Shown here piece after piece: positions 56,447 to 64,000 of a DNA stretch of 64,000 bases. The position numbers and the translations under genes are program-made. Under the pieces are notes generated by a model. It had not been told where the DNA came from and did no database searches. It saw nothing but the letters and a program-made list of their open reading frames with translations. The DNA lies in the NCBI GenBank assembly GCA_033977485.1, contig CM066987.1, positions 85,964,588-86,028,587 of the forward strand, written 5' to 3'. Positions within the stretch are counted from its first letter, which is position 1. Each line of letters starts with the position of its first letter. This stretch comes from Hydrangea macrophylla (taxonomy: Eukaryota; Streptophyta; Magnoliopsida; Cornales; Hydrangeaceae).

Positions 56447-56704
56447 CTCCTTCCTTCCCATTTTATTTGGCTTTCTTTCCTTTTTGGGTTGTCCCAAAAT
56501 TATTGTCCACTTTCCTAAATTGGTAAATAATTTTTACTTACTTTCAAATACTACTCTTCCTTGAAATCTAAACCACAGGCAAAACAAAAAAAAAAAAAAA
56601 AAAAAGTTGTTGTAAGATTATGGGCAATTGTGGAAACTAGGTATAGATCTTTTTGTCCCCTTAAAAACTTGAGTTCCTAAAGGTATAAAATGGGACGGAG
56701 GGAG
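56447..56704. mobile_element. Stowaway-type MITE, 258 bp
   Basis: CTCCTTCCTTCCCATTTTAT at the left and AAAATGGGACGGAGGGAG at the right, with TA on both sides (56445-56446, 56705-56706). Interior poly(A) at about 56586-56606. Confidence 0.88.
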
Positions 56705-57346
56705 TAACATTAAATTAGAAAATTTAAATGTCACATAAAAAATATCCAAATCTTGTTATCAAACTTCCATACAATATTCATCAAAATCCCAATTTAGACA
56801 TTCAACAACTCTAAAATAAAAAAATACACCATAACAATAATTCACAACACAACACAGTCCTCTAAGATTATCCATAACACAACATCTTGACCCCATAAAC
56901 ATAACATAAAAAGTTGCATAACAATTAATTCAAAATAAAAAAATAAGAGGAATTGCTACAACAATGTTATTCTTGCTACAAGGCCCCAAGAAAAAAAAAA
57001 AAAAAACAATTTTTTAGCTTTCCTTTCACTAGAAAATTTCAACTTGACATCACCGGAACAAACTCTCATGTTCTAAAACACAAATAAATTGATTTGCAGA
57101 TTTGGTATTCTTAAATACCATGTTCGGGTTTTAGTGGGAATTCTAGCCATTTTTCTCACATTGGATTTTTTATGATTTATTTCTTTTGGTTTTTTTCACT
57201 TGTTGTTTTGACAGTCCTAGGATTGGTATAGCGCATGCTCTCTGTTTATTGGCTACGATTAGCATCATCAAAAAACAACCAAAAACTCCAATGTTTTCAA
57301 AAAAATATCATCATCAGATAAAAATACTGAACATATCTTTTGGGAC
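56705..57346. other. AT-rich intergenic sequence, no gene seen
   Basis: A poly(A) tract near 56990-57007. No coding or repeat structure was recognised. Confidence 0.45.
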
Positions 57347-57419
57347 TGTTAAGTTACCAACTACTCAAAAAGCTTAAGCTGTTAGAGAATGGCGCAACAA
57401 TGCATTTCAAGCTTCAACA

Positions 57420-57428
57420 CCCTCCCTC
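57420..57428 (-). promoter_or_regulatory. Polypurine tract of the miniature LTR element
   Basis: CCCTCCCTC on the plus strand, i.e. GAGGGAGGG abutting the 3' LTR. Confidence 0.8.
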
Positions 57429-57558
57429 ACGTGTAACCCCAACTTGCACGTGGAGAGCAAACAAACCAAACCCCATCATAGTGGAGACAAATAACAAAGT
57501 GCAAATATCCACAACAAAACGGGGATGGAGAGTCGAACCCAGGACCTCCCACAAACAA

Positions 57559-57571
57559 GGCTTTGATACCA
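57559..57571 (-). promoter_or_regulatory. Primer-binding site of the miniature LTR element
   Basis: GGCTTTGATACCA on the plus strand, i.e. TGGTATCAAAGCC directly after the 5' LTR; one base from the consensus initiator-Met site. Confidence 0.85.
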
Positions 57572-57644
57572 TGTTAAGTTACCAACTACTCTAAAAGCTT
57601 AAGCTGTTAGAGAATGGGCCAACAATGTATATCAAGCTTCAACA

Positions 57645-58523
57645 GAAACAAAGGCACCACAGACTTGATACTTGATGGTTAAACTAAAAACCAAAAATAA
57701 AATGAGACAATAAAATATATAAAACAAATCACTCAAATGAGTCAAATACTCAATTTAAAATTTAAAAGAGTAAGATCAAATATGGACATTACCTGGCAAC
57801 CAGTAGCGGTGACGCGGGAGGAGGCGGCAACAACAGGTGCTGGCAGCGTTGGTGCAAGCAGCACTGCGGTGGTGGGGGCCTGACTCTGATTGCAAGGTGC
57901 AGCGGCGGTGTAACTGCATATCTGATCGCAAGAGACAGAGAGATGGGTCTTCTAAAATTTCTAATCTTTTATGAGAAGTGAGTCCTAAATCTCTTCTCTC
58001 TATAAATAAATAAATAAAAAATGGGGGTTTTTATATTGTTTTGGACCAGCCGGTTAAATAAAACCATGATCGATTTTTCGGTTAACCAGTTAAATTGTCC
58101 GGTTAAGCGATTTTCCCCAATTTTTTACTAAAGATGAATTTCAAGGTTAAACCACCAGAAAGGCACCAGTCAACATTTGATACGATCCGGTCCTGTTCTT
58201 TAAACATTGGATAATAGGATCACAGTTCGTAGGCGATTTATGCTTCTAAGGAAATTAAAATCTCAACCACGTCCACCTAATGCCACCTAGTGACAGCCTG
58301 ATCTCCTAGGTGATTTATACAAACACCTAGAGGAAAATCTCAGCGGCCGGGCACCCGCTAGACCGATTTTTAAAACACTGGCCACCACGCGGTAGGACCA
58401 CAACCACAGCATCTCTCCCTCTCTCTCTCTCCCTATTCTCTTCCGTCTTCTCACTATCTCCCATTCGCTTTTTCTCACTCTCCCATAATACTATTTGGTG
58501 TAGGTTTTGGAATCAGTATCACA
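57645..58523. other. Intergenic; GC-rich patch and repeat debris, no gene supported
   Basis: A GC-rich patch at 57790-57950 (GGAGGCGGCAACAACAGG) and CCGGTTAACCAGTTAAATTG near 58075-58100 look like pieces of old repeats. A 63-codon minus-strand frame at 58287-58478 has low-complexity Arg/Glu content. Confidence 0.4.
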
Positions 58524-58647
58524 TTTGGGAAAGCCACTATTTATTTTCAGCCTCAAGTAATCACTGATTCATTTCTCTTCTCAGGTTTGGGAAAGCTACT
58601 ATTTATTTTCAGCCTCAGGTAATCACTGATTCATTTCTCTTCTTCAC
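58524..58647. repeat. 62-bp tandem duplication
   Basis: TTTGGGAAAGCCACTATTTA at 58524 recurs as TTTGGGAAAGCTACTATTTA at 58586. Both units run through CAGCCTCA(A/G)GTAATCACTG and ATTTCTCTTC. Confidence 0.88.
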
Positions 58648-59116
58648 TGTCTCTATTATAGTTTGTAACTTTCTCCATTTAACTAGTGCCAGTTTGGCTA
58701 CACCAAAAATGCGGCCTTAAGTCTAGCGTATATGTTTAATTTTTAACCTATTAACTATAACAATCAATCCAAATAAAATCAAAATCGCTAGAACAAGCAC
58801 TACCCATTATAAAATCTAGAAAATGGGACACCTCGTTATGTTGTACTCGATAATTAACCTCTCAATTTTACTATCAAACAAACACACTTGTGTTTTCATC
58901 ATTTCATGGTTAAAAGGCATGTAACAAAGGTTTTTTATTGTTATCTTTCTGCCCCATTTTTTCAGCTCACCTGGCACCAGAAAACTCAGCGCCGGCATAC
59001 CTCAGATACCAATTGTGAGGATTCATCTCAAGCACCAGAAATTAAGAGCAGCAATAGGAATGAAGAGGAAATGGAAACAAAAAAACAAGCATCGTCGATC
59101 CGGAAACTCTTTATAC
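58648..59116. other. Sequence between the tandem repeat and duplicated segment
   Basis: No recognised gene. On the minus strand, codons for MNPHNWYLRYAGAEFSGA precede a GCCAG/GTGAGC donor near 58970, so an additional exon of the duplicated gene fragment is possible but unproven. Confidence 0.3.
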
Positions 59117-59208
59117 CTGCCAAAAACTCGTTGTTTCCTTGCATAAGGCCATAGATATCATCAATTTGACATCACGTCGCTGCCTAAAATCCATGCGAAA
59201 ATGTTTGC
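59117..59208 (-). pseudogene. Gene-fragment exon C, copy 2
   Basis: 92 nt as in copy 1, reading KHFRMDFRQRRDVKLMISMA then LCKETTSFWQ, with a proper donor CAG/GTATAA at its end. Better preserved splicing than 45304-45395. Confidence 0.5.
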
Positions 59209-59295
59209 CTAAAACAACAAAATTCAGTAGGTTAGCTAAATTAAAACTTCAAAATTTTATTAATGTTGCATGATATATTTAGATGTGAGTCATAC

Positions 59296-59335
59296 CAAGA
59301 TCCTCCAAAATACGCTCAAAAAGAGGATGACGTGA
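59296..59335 (-). pseudogene. Gene-fragment exon B, copy 2
   Basis: 40 nt; frame SRHPLFERILEDL plus one base. The acceptor region reads GACAATACAG instead of GAAATGCAG. Confidence 0.45.
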
Positions 59336-59435
59336 CTGTATTGTCAAGTAAAGAAATTTGGTTACAGAATTAAAAAAATAATAACAATAACAATAACAGA
59401 CAAAATATGCAGAGTTAGACAACATCAAAACTTAC

Positions 59436-59513
59436 AGAAATAGGAGTAGACAAATCAACCCCCTGAACCATACGAGCTAATACAGCAATGATCTCTCTTT
59501 CGCTAGGCCCTTC
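59436..59513 (-). pseudogene. Gene-fragment exon A, copy 2
   Basis: 78 nt; EGPSEREIIAVLARMVQGVD then LSTPIS, donor TCT/GTAAGT. One Lys-to-Glu and one Ser-to-Pro difference from copy 1. Confidence 0.5.
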
Positions 59514-60431
59514 CTGAGAGGCCTAATCAAAAGAAAAAACAAATGCAAATAATGAATATCCACTAGTCACTTAGACTTGCAAACCAGTTTGAGAGAATAC
59601 TTTAAAACCATACTTATCATAAAGAACTTGGCAATACTTCAAATGCAATGTGATTATTCTACATCAGGAAAAGGTAAATTGACTAGTATCTTGAAATAGG
59701 AAACCATCTCCCAAAAATTCCTAGACCAAAAAAGGTAAAACATCTGACACAGAAATGTTGCTCAAGAATCAACCGAAAGCCGTGCAAAGGAAAAGGAAGT
59801 GAGTTAGGAAACAACTTGATGCAGCCCGTAAAAAGCTCTAGGGAAAACAAATTTAAAAATAACAATTCATGTACATTTGGTTCAATTTCAAAGTTGGACC
59901 ACATGAAACCTTCACTATTCAAGCTTTATAGTCCAGTTGAGTCATATTCTAGAATTTATTTATTTTACTTTGCTGCGAGGTGTTTTTTATATGTTTTATT
60001 TATTTTCTTTTCTTTGAGTTGGGGGTATTTTGTAATTTCCATAATTGCTAGAAATTGGTTATAGTGTTTTACCCATGGGTCATCCCTCGGGGCAAAATTT
60101 TTTTAGGATCCTATTTAAATAGTTAAGATTTTAAATATGTTTTGGTAGTCCAAATAGGAAACTTAGGTATCCTATTACATTAAGGTCCTAGAGTCTATAG
60201 CAAGGGATGCAATGCTTTCATTTCATTAGAGAATAAGAATACAAAATTTTGAGAGCCTTTGAAGCTTCTTTTTGGATTGTGTGATGCCTTCAAACCCTAG
60301 GTGTGATGCCTAGCTCTATCTTCTTCTTTTGTGTGATGCGTATTTCTATCTGCTTCTTTCTTTCTTCCTAATTGTCTACACTATTCTCAGCCATTAAAAT
60401 TCTTATCTTCCAACCCTAACCCTAAAATATA

Positions 60432-60699
60432 CTCCCTCTGTCCCAAAATAAGTGTCCTACTTTCCATTTTGGAATGTCCCAAATAAGTGTCACCTTTGAA
60501 AAGTCAAAAGTAAATATTGGCAAACTTACTCTTTTACCCTTATTCAAAACTAAATTATATCCAATCTCAAAAAGACAAAAAAATTCGTGTGATAATTACA
60601 AGGGGCAACTTTGAAAAGTTGAAATTATAGACATGTAACAATTTTGTTCCCTTAAACAGTTGGAATACCCAAGTGTGACTTATTTTGGGACGGAGGGAG
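60432..60699. mobile_element. Stowaway-type MITE, 268 bp (copy 2)
   Basis: Same insertion as 48082-48334, carried along by the duplication: CTCCCTCTGTCCCAAAATAAGT and GGGACGGAGGGAG ends, TA at 60430-60431 and 60700-60701. Keeps about 15 bp (CTACTTTCCATTTTGG) absent from copy 1. Confidence 0.92.
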
Positions 60700-60827
60700 T
60701 ATCAAATACACAAATCAGCCCAAAAGTTACTGTTCACGGCTACTGTTCACACCAACCAGAAACAGCCACTGTTTCCCTTTTCTTCTTAGTTTTAATCATA
60801 ACCCCCCTCATTTGTCCTATATCAGTT

Positions 60828-60839
60828 TGGTATCAGAGC
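60828..60839 (+). promoter_or_regulatory. Primer-binding site of a degraded LTR element (copy 2)
   Basis: TGGTATCAGAGC, with the gag remnant starting 41 bp downstream. Confidence 0.65.
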
Positions 60840-60880
60840 GAAAGATCATATCCCTTGAAAAGTCTCAACTTTTGGTTTAT

Positions 60881-61480
60881 ATGGCCAAGAACGAATATAG
60901 AACGCAGCAACTAAGTGTTGGGAACGGCCGATGTGATTCATATGGCATGGCTGGAAATCTTAAAAGAAGGCTGGAGATAGAGGTCCCAGGCCTTGAAGGA
61001 AGGTATGAGCCTGAATTATTCACCAGTAGGCACGCTTCAATTGAGGAATATTTTGATTGTCATAATTGTGCGGATGACCGGAGAGTGAGATTTGCTAAGA
61101 TGAAGCTTTTAAGGATGGCACATATGTGGTGGTTTCATGTTGAAGGGTATATTAGAAGATTGCGACAACTGCCAATAAGCATGTGGCAAGAGATGAAAAA
61201 TAGCTTCAAAAGAAATATATGCCCGCGAATTGTCATAATACGTTGTGCGAACAACTTTTTAAACTGAAACAAGAGTAACTTGTCGGTGTTAGAGTATATG
61301 CAGAAATTTGATCAATTAAACTATCAAAGTCGAGTTATTGGAGATCCGCACCTAACGCTTGCTCGAGTTAATGCTGGTCTAAGAGATGATATACAACGAG
61401 GATTTGCATCAAAAGACACTCTATAGCCTTGATCATGCATTCTGGATGGCGCTTGACATTGAGGAATATTTAAGATAGTC
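60881..61480 (+). pseudogene. gypsy gag remnant (copy 2)
   Basis: ATG at 60881 opens MAKNEYRTQQLSVGNGRC and the frame runs to a stop at 61265-61267. It covers LEGRYEPELFTSRHASIEEY, RRVRFAKMKLLRMAHMWWFH and ISMWQEMKNSFKRNICPR, the gag core. Beyond the stop, another frame resumes with LTLARVNAGLRDDIQRGFAS, then TAG, and HIEEYLR near 61460, as in gag C-terminal cores. Better preserved than copy 1; Gag only; no zinc knuckle or pol follows. Confidence 0.75.
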
Positions 61481-61489
61481 AACTCCAAT

Positions 61490-63310
61490 GCTTTCTCCTC
61501 CTTTCCCCCTATGTTTAGTCGCATTCTCATTTCTATGAAGTTTGTTTTCAAAATTTTCATTATGTTGTTTTGACAAATTTTTTTTATGATATAAATATAA
61601 GCATTGTGCTTCCTACTGATTTTCCATTTTTCTGTGATACTATCTCTGATTGTAATCTCCATCAAATTGAATCCAATTTTATAATTTTTTTTGTGGAACC
61701 TCGATGGCGTTTTGCTTCTTTTGCATGTAGGCCTTTTATTTCATGACATTATTCCTTGTACATTTGGTGTTTAGTAATTTTATCAGAATAATTATTCGGA
61801 ATTCTAGTTAATAATATACAGGCATTTTATTTCATGATTTGATTTGATGTTTGTGATATGCCAAGTAATCTTAGAATGTATAGTGATACTATTTCTTACT
61901 TTGTTTTGTTATTTCTATAATGGCGTGGGGTTGGAGGATTTCTAGAGCATCTATTGCGTTAATTCACAAAATATGTGACGTATCGATGGTTTACGAACTG
62001 AAATTATCGCATATTAAGTTGGTTTTCCATCTCTTTTGCAACTCCTTACTGTTTCTGTGTCCAATACAATACTGCTTCGCAAGAAATAAACAAATAGATT
62101 CCCCTGTTAGTGTGTAATTCTTTACGTCTTACATTTTTATGAAATGATTGTATTAGTGCTTCGGTTTGGGATTTTGTTTCAGACCAGTATGTTCTTGAGC
62201 CCACGGATTCTAACAAAAATGTATAGATATCAATTCCTTTATTTCTCAATTTATTTTTTATTCGGAACGTTATTTTGCTACATTTCTTCACTGATACTGT
62301 TCGATTTGTTGGGATTTTGCCAAAACAGCCTCTTACCTAGTATTATTGAATACTATTGGTAGTTCTACCATTGTTGATGTATGGTGACAAATTCAATACT
62401 ATTGGTACTTCTAGCACAATGGAATAATATGCCTTAATGCAAGAATTGTTGGTGTGTTACGTTTTTTTTGCGGGTATAATCGTGACATTTTTTTGGAGGA
62501 AGACTAGAATAGTTTACAGTTACAAGGTGTTCTTGCAAATGTTAAAGCCCCCAAAATTAGACTGCCATACTGAAGCCCCCAATATTTTCGGTCTACAAGA
62601 ATATAACTTTGAAAGTTGAAGCATCTTAACTTGGTCTTTAATCTCACTCCCTACATAGGCACAAAAATTTAGGAACTGAATTAGGAAACATTAACCACGC
62701 AATTTAAGAATTGATTTAGAAAACATTAACCACACAATTCAGGAAACATTAGCCAAACATAAACACAGTGTGTCACGCACAGTAACACACATTCTAGTAT
62801 TTTGCCAAACAAAATAAAAAAGGAAAAATGAAACTACGGTAACTGAAAATTTTTTTATTAGTTTTTTTATTTTATTTTTTTTTTTGTGAATTTCATAAAA
62901 TAGGATGACCCCATTACATGATCATCAAATTCACCCATCCTGAAATTGAAATTCCCCAAAACATCCAAACCAAAATCAAAACATAACATCACGAACAGCC
63001 CAATAATAAGTCCCAAAAAGAGTAAAGCAATCTTATCAAAATCCGGCTTAAAACCATATCATTCACCTATCATATAGCCAAGCTGGAAGACACGAATAAT
63101 TTGATTAAAAAATCACCCAAATTGTTACCAAAATCACCCCCCAAAGATATCTTCCAAGGGAACATATCCCTCACAAGCAAACTATCAAACAGCTAATAGG
63201 CACATTAGACACACAACCCAAATGACACCCAAAGTTTAGGACTAAACCCCACCAAAACAAAACAAGAAATACAACATCAAGACAAAATCTCAATTTCCAG
63301 ACAAAACTGA
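61490..63310. other. Unassigned part of the duplicated segment, copy 2
   Basis: Matches 49066-50985. AT-rich, with no conserved frame. Confidence 0.5.
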
Positions 63311-63470
63311 TAACATCAAAAAAATCAAAAAACTAAATCAAGTAGATTGGAGATGAAATCAACAAAATCAAGTCTAAATCAGCAAACAACTAAATCACAG
63401 ACTCACAAACAAAATCAACTAAATAAAGTCTATAAATCAACTAGATCACAGACTCACATTTGATATACAT
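63311..63470. other. A-rich sequence with AAATCA(A/G)-type repeats
   Basis: Repeated ACTAAATCA, CAAAATCAA and AGACTCACA words. No gene. Confidence 0.5.
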
Positions 63471-63635
63471 GCATTATATATAAAAAGAGGACAAAAAATA
63501 AGGCATTGTTTGGCCAATATACATATATTATATATAAAAATAGGGTAAAATAGGGCCTAAAAAAAATAAGGCCTTGTATATACATGTATTATATATTAAA
63601 AAAGGACCAAAAAAGGGCCTAATTTTTTTTTTTCG
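63471..63635. repeat. About 55-65-bp degenerate tandem repeat, three units
   Basis: Three units each built of TATATACAT(G)(C/A/T)ATTATATATAAAA, then (A)AAAATAGGG/AAGGACC, then AAGGCATTG or GGGCCTAA. Confidence 0.7.
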
Positions 63636-63664
63636 CTTAGGGCCTCATGAGAATTTCACAATCT

Positions 63665-63678
63665 CAGGGCCGGCCCTG
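63665..63678. repeat. 14-bp palindrome CAGGGCCGGCCCTG
   Basis: Perfect palindrome in the context AGGGCCTCATGAGAATTTCACAATCT...ACCAAGGGCC, as in widespread plant repeats with GGGCC termini. Probably a transposon tip. Confidence 0.6.
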
Positions 63679-64000
63679 ACCAAGGGCCAATTAAAGGGAC
63701 TATAAGAAGAGACTGGGGATAATAAAAAAAAAAGCAGAGAAAGACATGAGTAAGAAAGTAAGAATGAAGAGTGTTCAAGGATGAAAGACAAGGGAAAAGG
63801 GCCACCAACAATGGCTAGAAAAAGGAACAAAGACAGTCTCATATGGGGAGGGGAAAGGGGAACCTCCTAACCAGAAGGCTGTCTAAAAGGGTCTATCATG
63901 AGGGAAATGCAGTGGGGAAGGATATATCTTGCAAGAACACGCAGCTCAGACTCCAGGACTTGAGGTTAGGGATTCTTGTAAGTCGAGAGCGCAAGGCAAT
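63679..64000. other. Purine-rich sequence to the window end, no gene seen
   Basis: AG-rich on the plus strand (pyrimidine-rich on the minus, giving a Leu/Phe/Ser frame at 63645-63842). No recognised domain. Confidence 0.45.

Larger units (their letters stand above)
57347..57644 (-). mobile_element. Miniature LTR retrotransposon (TRIM/SMART type), 298 bp
   Basis: Two 73-bp direct repeats (57347-57419 and 57572-57644) differ at five positions and have TG...CA ends. Read on the minus strand, the right repeat is the 5' LTR (TGTTGAAGC...CTTAACA), followed at once by the primer site TGGTATCAAAGCC. The left repeat is the 3' LTR, preceded at once by the polypurine tract GAGGGAGGG. The internal region is 152 bp and non-coding. 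It includes CCTGGGTTCGACTCTCC, which contains a polymerase III B-box-like GGTTCGACTC. Flanks GGGAC and GAAAC are a degraded 5-bp target duplication (3 of 5). Confidence 0.85.
59117..63310. repeat. Segmental duplication, copy 2
   Basis: Colinear with 45304-50990 but lacking the solo LTR; the empty site is at about 59234-59243. Divergence is visible throughout as substitutions and short indels. It ends near CTCAATTTCCAGACAAAAC (about 63300). Confidence 0.85.

Noticed and set aside
45304..63310. Direct duplication read as two giant LTRs flanking the Tat pol
   Set aside because: The duplicated unit contains its own primer site, gag remnant and gene exons, which cannot belong to an LTR, and no primer site or polypurine tract lies at its inner edges.
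63645..63842. 65-codon minus-strand Leu/Phe/Ser frame resembling a membrane protein
   Set aside because: Antisense of a purine-rich low-complexity stretch; no other support.

Overview
This window is nuclear DNA from a flowering plant, most likely a eudicot. It is AT-rich and dominated by transposable elements (TEs). The evidence is plant-type LTR retrotransposons of the Ty3/gypsy Tekay/Del and Tat lineages and of Ty1/copia, Stowaway MITEs, Mutator-type MITEs with 9-10 bp target duplications, CACTA-like ends, and a plant mobile domain/Ulp1 transposon gene. No complete host gene was found. The only plausible host coding sequence is two short exons near 18.2-18.8 kb and three short exons that occur twice (45.3-47.2 kb and 59.1-59.5 kb). 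The species cannot be named from the sequence.

Layout. 1-11.1 kb: a degenerate minus-strand Tat/Ogre-like gypsy element (gag remnant, leader, tRNA-type primer site, LTR pieces) within a direct duplication of period 9419 bp. 11.64-17.09 kb: a decayed Ty1/copia element with 163-bp LTRs and the 5-bp target duplication ATTTC. 17.1-19.7 kb: possible host-gene exons. 19.8-21.8 kb: a sequence with imperfect inverted ends, packed with the palindrome GTGAAATTTCAC. 22.09-22.77 kb: a CACTA-like end. 24.456-35.997 kb: a nearly intact Tekay gypsy element with two 2985-bp LTRs, target duplication TAGGT, an extra ORF before gag and two stop codons in gag-pol. It sits beside a second CACTA-like end and 3' of a minus-strand transposon gene (36.1-40.2 kb) that appears to join an HMG-box-like N terminus to plant mobile domain and Ulp1 protease regions.

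40.3-44.5 kb: a candidate SINE and three fold-back MITEs, two sharing a GGGYAATG terminus and 9-bp target duplications. 45.3-51.0 kb and 59.1-63.3 kb: two copies of one segment (gene exons, a Stowaway MITE, a primer site and gag remnant) about 12.35 kb apart. Only the first copy carries a 1490-bp solo LTR. 51.0-54.95 kb: a minus-strand Tat-lineage pol pseudogene. 55.4-57.7 kb: a Mutator-type MITE, another Stowaway and a 298-bp miniature LTR retrotransposon.

The history is one of nesting: the Tekay element is young (equal-length, nearly identical LTRs), whereas the copia and both Tat elements are old and shattered. Coordinates of exact LTR ends, target duplications and hairpin arms were read base by base. 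Boundaries of degenerate elements are approximate.
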